Shown: positions 57,189 through 64,000 of the stretch, piece after piece
How the letters are laid out: each line of letters opens with the position of its first letter
How positions within the stretch are numbered: the first letter of the stretch is position 1
From: Paralithodes platypus
Taxonomy: Eukaryota > Arthropoda > Malacostraca > Decapoda > Lithodidae
Direction: 5' to 3'
DNA length: 64,000 nucleotides
Assembly (NCBI GenBank): GCA_032716605.1
Contig: CM064480.1
Location: forward strand, 29,546,879 to 29,610,878
Notes under the pieces: generated by a model
Databases searched by the model: none
Seen by the model: the letters and a program-made list of their open reading frames with translations, nothing else
What the model was told of the DNA's origin: nothing
Position numbers and translations under genes: made by a program

Positions 57189-58720
57189 ATGAAAGGATTG
57201 ACGAAAATGAGGTGAAAGAAGCAGTGAAACAAATGAGAGCGGGAAAAGCAGAAGGTTTGGATGGTATTGCTGTGGAGTGTATAAAGAAGGGTGGAGATGT
57301 GATAATAGATTGGTTGGTGAGACTTTTCAATGTGTGCTTTGCTGTGTCAATGGTACCAATAGACTGGAAGAGTGCATGTATTGTGCCGTTGTACAAGGGG
57401 AAGGGAGATCGGCAGGAGTGTTCAAGTTATAGAGGTATTAGTTTATTGTCAGTGGTTGGAAAGCTGTATGGCAGGGTGTTGATAGAGAGGATAATAAAGT
57501 GTACGGAAGTTGCAATAGGAGAAGAACAGTGCGGTTTTAGGAGGGGAAGAGGGTGAGTGGATCAGATGTTTGCAGTAAGACAGTTATGCAAGAAGTATTT
57601 AGAGAAGCATAAGGAGATATTTTGGGCTTTTATGGACTTGGAAAAAGCTTATGATCGTGTGGACCGTGAAGCAATGAGGAAGGTGTGAAGGATTTATGAA
57701 ATAGGAGGAAATTTGATAGAAGCAGTTAAGAGTTTTTATGAAGGGAGCAGAGCATGTGTTAGAGTAGGAAATGGTGAGTTGAGTGAATGGTTTGAGGTAA
57801 AGGTAGATTTGCGACAGGGTTGTGTAATCTCACCATGGCTGTTTAATATGTTTATGGATGGTGTGGTGAGGGAGGTGAAAAGGAGAACTATGGGAAGAGA
57901 ATTGGGTTTAGTAGGAAAGAATGGTAGAGATTGGGAGTTGAATCAGTTGCTGTTCGCTGATGACACAGCAATGGTGGCGGATTCTGAGGAGAAACTGCAG
58001 CGGGTAGTCAAAGAGTTTGGTGTGGTTTGTGGAAGGAGGAAACTGAAGGTGAACGTCAATAAAAGTAAATTAATGGTGTGTAATAGGGGAGAGCATAGGG
58101 TGAATCTAGATGTGAGGCTGGATGGGGAAATACAGGAACAAGTAGAGTGTTTTAAATATCTAGGAGGAACGATAAGCAGGAGTGGAGGTATGGAAATGGA
58201 GGTAAAACAGAGAGTGTGTGAAGGAAGGAAGGTTTACGGAGCAATGGGAAGTATGTGGAAGACGAGAAATCTCGGAGTGAAAGTAAAAAGTGCACTGTAT
58301 CAAGGAATTGTTGTGCCAACAGTGATGTATGGGGCTGAGACATGGGCTCTGAAGAAAAAGGAGAAAAGAAAGCTGGATGTGATGGAGATGAGCTGCTTGA
58401 GGAGTATGTGTGGAGTTACTCATAGAGACGGATTGAGGAATAAAGAGATACGTAGGAGAGTGGGGCAGCAGGAACATTTGTCAGCCAGAGTGGGCAGAAG
58501 GGTGCTGAGCTGGTATGGTCATGTTGAACGAATGGGAGATGAAAGGCTTACAAAGAGAATATGTGAGTCAGGTACAAAGGGAGATAGAAGGGCAGGAAGA
58601 CCCCCATTGAGATGGAGAGACTGTGCAAGAAAAGCTTTGGATGATAGAGGAATGACTATAGATCAGGCAGGGGAAGTGGTGGTGGACAGGAGTGAATGGA
58701 GAATGCTTGTGAATAGTTGA
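57185..58720 (+). pseudogene. LINE B reverse transcriptase, two stops
   Basis: A single frame with two in-frame TGA codons, at about 57554 and 57686. Motifs in order: MRAGKAEGLDGIAVECIKKG, CIVPLYKGKGDRQ, YRGISLLSVVGKLYGRVLIE, QCGFRRGRG, FMDLEKAYDRVDRE, DLRQGCVISPWLFNMFMDGV, the active site FADDTAMVADS, KVNVNKSKLMV, then the RTE-type C-terminal region MYGAETWALKKKEKRKLDVM and SWYGHVERMGDERL. Full length at the C-terminus. Both stops are one-base changes from sense, so this is a young pseudogene. Confidence 0.87.
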
Positions 58721-59109
58721 GTGAACACGTGGTCATTTGGAGTAAGGGGTCGGGCGCAAGTTGGACTAGATAATAGTCCATCAGGCGCCTGGCCCGGGGA
58801 GACGATTAATATGAAGGGTGCGTCTGGAAGTGTGGTGGGAGGGCTTGTGGCTTTGGCTCCGCTGCATGTCTGCCTGCCGAGATCGGAACCTCTCCGGGTG
58901 GTCGGGGGCCGGGGGAGTGCTGGAGCGACCTTGGTGGCCCTGGTCTCTGGGTCTTCTCCTGGGTGACCTAGATGTGTGTGAATTTGTGTTTTTATCTGTG
59001 TTTATTCGTTGTTTTATGTTGTTTTTGTGTTTTCCCTGTTCTTGCTCTGTCTTGAGTCGGCTTCCCCCAAAATGGGGATTGGGCCTGAACATATAGATAG
59101 ATAGATAGT

Positions 59110-59214
59110 TTGATATGCCAGGCTGAGCACTGGCTTAACCATATCCAGATATGTACGGATATTGTAAGTGTCTGCCTCATACTTAGGTATGAGAATGTGC
59201 GAACGATTAGCCAT
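59110..59214 (-). pseudogene. Gypsy B gag start
   Basis: ATG at 59214, MANRSHILIPKYEADTYNIR, running into the LINE B edge at YQT and resuming at 55693 with DREKIAVL. About 90 bases separate this ATG from the LTR edge at 59305; no convincing primer-binding site is seen there. Confidence 0.72.
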
Positions 59215-59304
59215 GATGACTTATCTAATACAACGCTCTATTTCCTTTGATTTTGTGGCGAATGGCCTCTTCTTCCCGAATCAAGAACCACCGTCTGCTG
59301 TCAA

Positions 59305-59705
59305 TGTTATACCAGGTTTTTACTGGGGCTATATTGACTATTTAGGTAGGTTCTTACTCGACTGGAGAAGTTGAAACCACATGAACACTTGCACAAAGGT
59401 AATAGAGGATAAAAATAACACAGAGTACAAACATAGGTTATCCTATTCAAAGTAACTTGTTAATGATATATACAAAGTTACACTCAGAAATGGATAGGTA
59501 TACAATTACATCACATGTGTGATGCACATTAATAAAAGGGGATGTGTCGGATGGTTGAAAGCCACAGTTGCTCGCGCGTTTGGGGCTAGCAACACGTATT
59601 ATGAAAAACATGCATCCTCCTTCATTCACTGTCCCCCCCCCTTCACTCACTCAACCCCACAATTTGCCGGAGGATAACAGGTTTTTCACAATACGTAGAC
59701 GGAGG

Positions 59706-59756
<51 letters not shown>

Positions 59757-61140
59757 ACAGCACGATCGAAGATCTGTTGCAATCAGTTGCAATTACGTGG
59801 CACTCCCAACGACGTCTTGGTCCGTGGTGGTGATCCTGTCGTGTGATGGTGACAGCAGAATGGAAGACTTCTTTAAGAACTTTTGTAGAACTCTTGGGTT
59901 TTGGGCCTTAAATTAATATGATTATGTTCTACCAGTGTTATACATAATGTATCATCGAACTAACGTAAGAAGTAGTGATACCAGTGTTATACTATCTTTC
60001 TCAACTGTTCTGACCTTTATTAGAGTCTTTAAGAACCTTTGCAGCACTTTTGAGTTCAGGGTCTTGATTGAATACGAATCTCTTCTACCAGTTTTATACA
60101 TATTGTATCATCGGACTAACGTAAGGAGTTATTATAAGGGAGGTCTGTTATACAGCCTTCAACAAAACTAATTCTTCATTCTTGCGTCATGGTCCAATAT
60201 CTATGGATCTCTTCTGGCTCGTCCTTGTAGTGGCTTCAACATCAGGGTCGGTAATGGGGGTCCTCCGGCAACGTCCTCCAGCGGGTTTTGATATGGGCTG
60301 TGAGCTGGCTCCTTACCATCCAGGTGTTAAGGAAGGGGGCGGGAGGGCTCAGATAAGTTACTAGGGAGCAAGGACGAGTGTTCTGGCAATCTAGCAACTC
60401 ATATACTCGAGTTCAGGTGCCGCACGGACCAGTGTTCTGGCGACAGCCTTTACTTAAGCCTGGAGGTCAGAGAACTCACTAGGCAGCGTGGACCAGTGTT
60501 CTGTCAACCTAGCTTGAGTCTAGGGGCCGTCCTAACCGTTTGGACAACTACCTCTATCCTAATGGGGGTAGAGCCAGAGAATCTACTAGGCGGCTCGGAC
60601 CAGTGTTCTGTTCACCTAACAATTTCTCTGCTTGAGTTCGGGGGTTGAACTGACCAGTGTACTCGCAACCAACCATTACCCAAGGCTGGAAACTAACCAA
60701 CTGAACGGCAGAGAGTCAATACCCAAGTCTGAATTATAACAGGCTACACGGACCAGTGTTCTGGTAGCAAGCTAAAACTTAGGACTGGGATCAACAGACT
60801 ACTCGGATCAGTGTTCAGGCAGTAAGTCAATACCCAGGATCTGCACAGTAACTAGAGTTGCACGGACCAGTGTTGAGACAACTTGTCGTTACTATACAAT
60901 TCTTCCTTTGCTATCCTAAGGCAAGTGGGACAGTCCAGGAAGATCCAAGTCTATATGTCTCTTTGCACTGACTAGTGTTCGGGCAAATTAATGTAGACCA
61001 GCAGATTGGATAGGGCTAGATGATATTAAACTGCACTGACCAGTATTTGGGCAGATCACGTTGCACCTTGGAATCGGCAGCTACTCCGATCCCACCCTGT
61101 CTGCTATCTTCTGGTTCGCTCACGTAGTCACGTGTTCAGC
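59305..61140 (-). mobile_element. Gypsy B 5' LTR
   Basis: The inner edge (plus strand TGTTATACCAGGTTTTTACT) is shared with 24304 and, diverged, 11165. It contains a 44-base poly(A) run (59711-59754) absent from the other copies, and an array of ACCAGTG motifs up to about 61060. The outer boundary is not proven; 61140 is an estimate. Confidence 0.6.
60376..61060. repeat. Array of ~18-bp CGGACCAGTGTTCTGGCAA motifs
   Basis: About ten degenerate copies at 60376, 60427, 60490, 60597, 60655, 60749, 60806, 60862, 60970 and 61040, spaced 50-110 bp. Related ACCAGTGTTATAC copies occur at 59930, 59978 and 60088. Equivalent GCACTGG motifs recur in the inverted LTR at 10.1-10.8 kb. Confidence 0.8.
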
Positions 61141-62490
61141 ATCGTAGTCAGGGGCGAGGTATCTGAGGGTAAGAGGAGCATGGGGATTAGTGTGTCTATT
61201 TAAGAGTCTTGCAGTTGACCCCCACAGCGCAGGCACATCCTGAGTGGTTACGCTGATGGCGAGAAGGAGCTTGGCGGTCTCTTTTTTAATTTGGCGGTCA
61301 TCTGGGCTGGGGCCAGGTGGGGTTTGCTTCTTCTCCTGTGCTCTTCAGGGCTGCAGCGTCACTTTGGTGTCCTGTGGTGCGTCTTTGATTTGTGGTGTTT
61401 GCTTCGTCTTTCTTTGGGGGGTGGGGTCACTTCCTGTATGGCATTTGTTCATATTTCTCGGGGTTCTGGTGTTTCTTCCCGCTCTCGTTGGCTTCCCATT
61501 TTCAGCTCTTTTCTCCTTCCTTCTTTCTTATTGGCATCTTCCCGTTCTCGGTGCTTTCCCAGTTTTCTTTCTCTCCTCTTCTCTTCTTTCCTGCTGTCTC
61601 TCGAGTCCTTCTTCATCTTATCCTTTCTTGTTTCTCGTATTTCAGATACTGACCATGTGACAGTCTTGGCCAATGCATTGATGGATATTACTGACCTAAA
61701 TGTATTGATCAAAATTAATTTATCGATAATGCACACGTATGACAGGACCTAAAACCTTCGTGGACATAGACAGTTATTTATTTTTTCGCACTCACCTACA
61801 CTGACCAATGTTTGGCAATCATGTCGTTCACCCTGCTCCATCATAAATAGGATTGCTCAAGCAGAAACATTGTTGCCTTGATAGCATCAACCTAGGCCAC
61901 TCAGTGAGCACTCAGTGAGCACTCAGCGAGTGCTGCGAGCACTGTCTTCTGGTACTGAGTATTCTTCCGCGCCTTCGTCAGATGATGGGCAAGGAAATTA
62001 TATTATTATACCGTTATATATATTATGCATATTATACTGTTATGCATCTCTTATAATCACATATACTCAGCATAATACATTCTATGTATCAAAATACGAT
62101 CTGGAATGGATATGAATTCTATTTAGCAATTACAATTGCAAAACTGTAAGCACATATTTTCAAAGTCACGAAGAGGTGAATGTTTGGTTATGTATGGTAA
62201 CGTTTGGTTATTTTACTGTACAGAAGCATACAGTCTCCCGAGATTGTTTGGTAGTGTCTGGTTTGGACCAAACACTACCATAATAATAGCCTACTGTGGG
62301 TATGGCCAACGGCCGAGGGGCAGGGCTCTGGTGACGTCAGAGGGACAGATACAGCCATCAGAGCCATGAAAAAGCAGAACAGAATGAAACGATTCAAATA
62401 ATAGACAACTGAAAGGGAACACTATTGCCAAAACTGCACCATGCACTTACCACAAACTTATTATTTTGGCCCATTTGTATTCCTATATAC
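61141..62490. other. No gene seen
   Basis: Pyrimidine-rich to about 61640, which generates overlapping Ser/Leu/Phe-rich frames. Then an ACTCAGTGAGC triplet repeat near 61895-61925 and an imperfect hairpin at 62249-62281 (TGGTAGTGT ... ACACTACCA). No coding motif. Confidence 0.45.
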
Positions 62491-62611
62491 AGTAATTGGG
62501 AGCAATGATTAAAGTAGAAACACCGTCCGCCAATCCCCGCGCTCCCTTTTGCTTACTTGCAAAGCCAGCTGATTTTGACAGCTCACGGCTGCAACGTGCC
62601 AGGCTCCGCCC

Positions 62612-62935
62612 ACCAGCCAATCAGCGGCCTCCATTATCGGAGCGCGAAGCTGGATTTCCTACTCCCCCTCAGAAGTCACTCTCTTTCTTTGCTCGAAGAA
62701 CTCCTACTGATTATCCTTTGAGTAATACCTCGGTGCCAGCCCTGTACTCCCGTAAGCCACCAAAAGAGGGTTATAATCAACTTCCTGGAACTTACTATGA
62801 AGAGAAGAGAGAGGAGATGAAGGAAGCAAAAAGTCAGTGCGAACGTACAGCCGGGCAAAGCCACCAGCCAATCAGAGCGCGCGAGAGCGGGAGGCCAGAA
62901 TATAAAGGCAGCCGCGCGCGGACTCCAGGGGTCAC
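62612..62935 (+). promoter_or_regulatory. CCAAT/TATA promoter-like block
   Basis: CCAGCCAATCAGCGG near 62612 and CCAGCCAATCAGAGC near 62872 are two CCAAT boxes; AATATAAAGGCAGC near 62899 is a TATA box, in a locally GC-rich stretch with CGCGCG. An initiator-like GGTCACTCA lies near 62930. A 202-codon frame (62496-63104) runs straight through it and is not recognised. It may be an LTR or host promoter. Confidence 0.5.
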
Positions 62936-63317
62936 TCACCCCTCAGAGCTCACCGGGTCCACACACTGCAACCTACTTGCTCTCCCTCTCGCCCGGGCAC
63001 AAAGGAACACCAGGAACCCACTTTTCCAGCTACCTTGCCCTCACCTAAACACAGTTCCAGACCCACACACACCTGATCCAGCATACCAGAATACATTTGT
63101 TTAAGGACCAATATTGGGCCCGCATATTATAAGGAGAGAAAGAGAGATGGGTGGACTAACCTGGTGGTTTGCTATATAAATTGATGTGTCCTTCTAGGAC
63201 AAGACTAAAGGAAAAAGAATTTAGACTTACCTGAATATATAAAGATGATGATGTGTTTATTAATTAGTTATTTTTGTTAGCACTGGCACCAGCCGAAGAG
63301 TTATTATATTGATAGGA

Positions 63318-63540
63318 GAGATTTAAGATTAAAAGGGTAGGGGAAAGAATACTTGTGTTGATAAATGAGGCAACCAAAGTTAAAGAGGGAAACAGTTGTT
63401 TAGTTGCCAAATAGATTAAAGATTAAAAGAGTAAAAGTAAAGAGGGGAGGGAAAGAATACTTTTGTTAATAAATGAGGCAACCAGTAAGTTAAAGAGGGA
63501 AACAGTTGTTCAGTTGCCTAATAAATTAGCTATAGCTAGG
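63318..63540. repeat. ~107-bp tandem repeat, two units
   Basis: GATTAAAAG(G/A)GTA, GGGAAAGAATACTT, TAATAAATGAGGCAACCA-like and AGTTAAAGAGGGAAACAGTT blocks appear in order twice. Confidence 0.85.
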
Positions 63541-63775
63541 GATGGACACTAGTCCCTATGAATCATTTATTAAATTGTGTAAAAAGGAAACTGTGAAGAA
63601 GGACACTAGTCCAATGTGAGTTGCGTTATTATTAAGTCTAAACGAGTTATTCCGTGTATGCATCTGAGGCACGGTTCATCTTTTGTTAGTACGATAATTG
63701 ATTAAGGTGAAGGGTAACCTAGCGTGTTGGTAACAGGGTTAAATTCAGAGGGTAAAGATTCAGGAAGTAACTGGC

Positions 63776-64000
63776 AATTGAGATAAAGATTGTAAACCTA
63801 ATTGTGAAGTAACTGGGTGGCGGAACCCAATAGGGTTATTGAGATAAAGATTGTAAATCTATATTGTGAAGTAACTGGGTGACGGAACCCAATAGTGTCA
63901 TTGAGATAAATAATGTAAACCTATATTGTGAAGTAACAGGGTGACGGAACCCAATAGTGTCATTGAGATAAATAATGTAAACCTATATTGTGAAGTAACA
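63776..64000. repeat. ~61-bp tandem repeat, running past window end
   Basis: Units begin ATTGAGATAAA(G/T)A(T/A)TGTAAA and include GTGAAGTAAC and GACGGAACCCAATAGTGTC. There are 3.7 units before the window stops. Confidence 0.93.

Larger units (their letters stand above)
55701..59107 (+). mobile_element. RTE-like LINE B, inserted in Gypsy gag
   Basis: GTTTGATA occurs at 55693-55700 and 59108-59115 as a target duplication. The element starts with a run of about 15 A, encodes endonuclease and RT (to 58720), has a 3' untranslated region of about 370 bp, and ends in an ATAG repeat (59092-59107), like LINE A. The Gypsy gag frame resumes outside both ends. Confidence 0.9.
46673..61140 (-). mobile_element. 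Gypsy family B retrotransposon, interrupted four times
   Basis: On the minus strand: LTR (from about 61140 to 59305), gag (from 59214), protease, reverse transcriptase, RNase H and integrase (ending near 46673). Insertions: LINE B (55701-59107) and a MITE (55349-55667) in gag, a MITE in the protease (53921-54366), and LINE A (48585-52268) in RNase H. The 3' LTR is absent; integrase ends in a proline-rich tail at the junction with LINE C. It is related to the LTR pieces at 10.1 and 24.3 kb. Confidence 0.82.

Noticed and set aside
61244..61752. Overlapping Phe/Leu/Ser-rich frames
   Set aside because: Pyrimidine-rich tract; no motif and three frames open at once.

Overview
This is a gene-poor, repeat-saturated stretch of a eukaryotic nuclear genome. 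I find no convincing host protein-coding gene, no rRNA and no canonical tRNA gene. The content is typical of an arthropod, and a decapod crustacean is my best guess (inference): RTE-like and Jockey/I-like non-LTR retrotransposons, Ty3/Gypsy elements, piggyBac, PIF/Harbinger and Tc1/mariner DNA transposons, tRNA-derived SINEs, abundant dinucleotide microsatellites, and a short CCTAA run matching the arthropod telomere repeat TTAGG.

Layout. 0-4 kb: a foldback Tc1/mariner-like element (56-1069), a TTAA-flanked piggyBac-type MITE (1549-1982) and a solo LTR (about 2847-3763). 4.7-7.9 kb: a satellite of about 54 units of 58 bp. 10-11.2 kb: a solo-LTR-like sequence of Gypsy family B. 11.7-19.3 kb: a decayed minus-strand Gypsy element (family E: SCAN-like Gag, CCHC knuckle, protease, deleted pol) with two different LTR-like repeats, one carrying a SINE whose empty site is also in the window. 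20-27.3 kb: minisatellites, SINEs, two MITEs and a Gypsy-B LTR fragment with a 29-bp minisatellite grown from its edge. 28.5-31.6 kb: a minus-strand LINE with a (CAA)n tail. 31.9-35 kb: a piggyBac element with a nearly complete but frameshifted transposase.

39.7-61 kb is a nested pile. A plus-strand LINE (39.7-46.67 kb) is split by a 3370-bp PIF/Harbinger element (TAA target duplication) and a 487-bp SINE-bearing insert (13-bp duplication). It abuts a minus-strand Gypsy-B element (46.67 to about 61 kb). That element is split by one RTE-like LINE in its RNase H region (itself split by a MITE), by a MITE in its protease, by another MITE in gag, and by a second RTE-like LINE in gag. In most cases the interrupted frame resumes on the far side, so insertion order can be read directly. 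61-64 kb holds a TATA/CCAAT promoter-like block and two short tandem arrays.

Nearly every transposon gene carries stops, frameshifts or deletions. The least damaged are the piggyBac transposase, the MADF-type partner of the Harbinger element (a clean two-exon gene, truncated at its C-terminus) and the plus-strand RTE-like LINE. Most uninterrupted reading frames elsewhere are antisense shadows or tandem-repeat artefacts. Identities rest on reading motifs by eye; no database search was possible.
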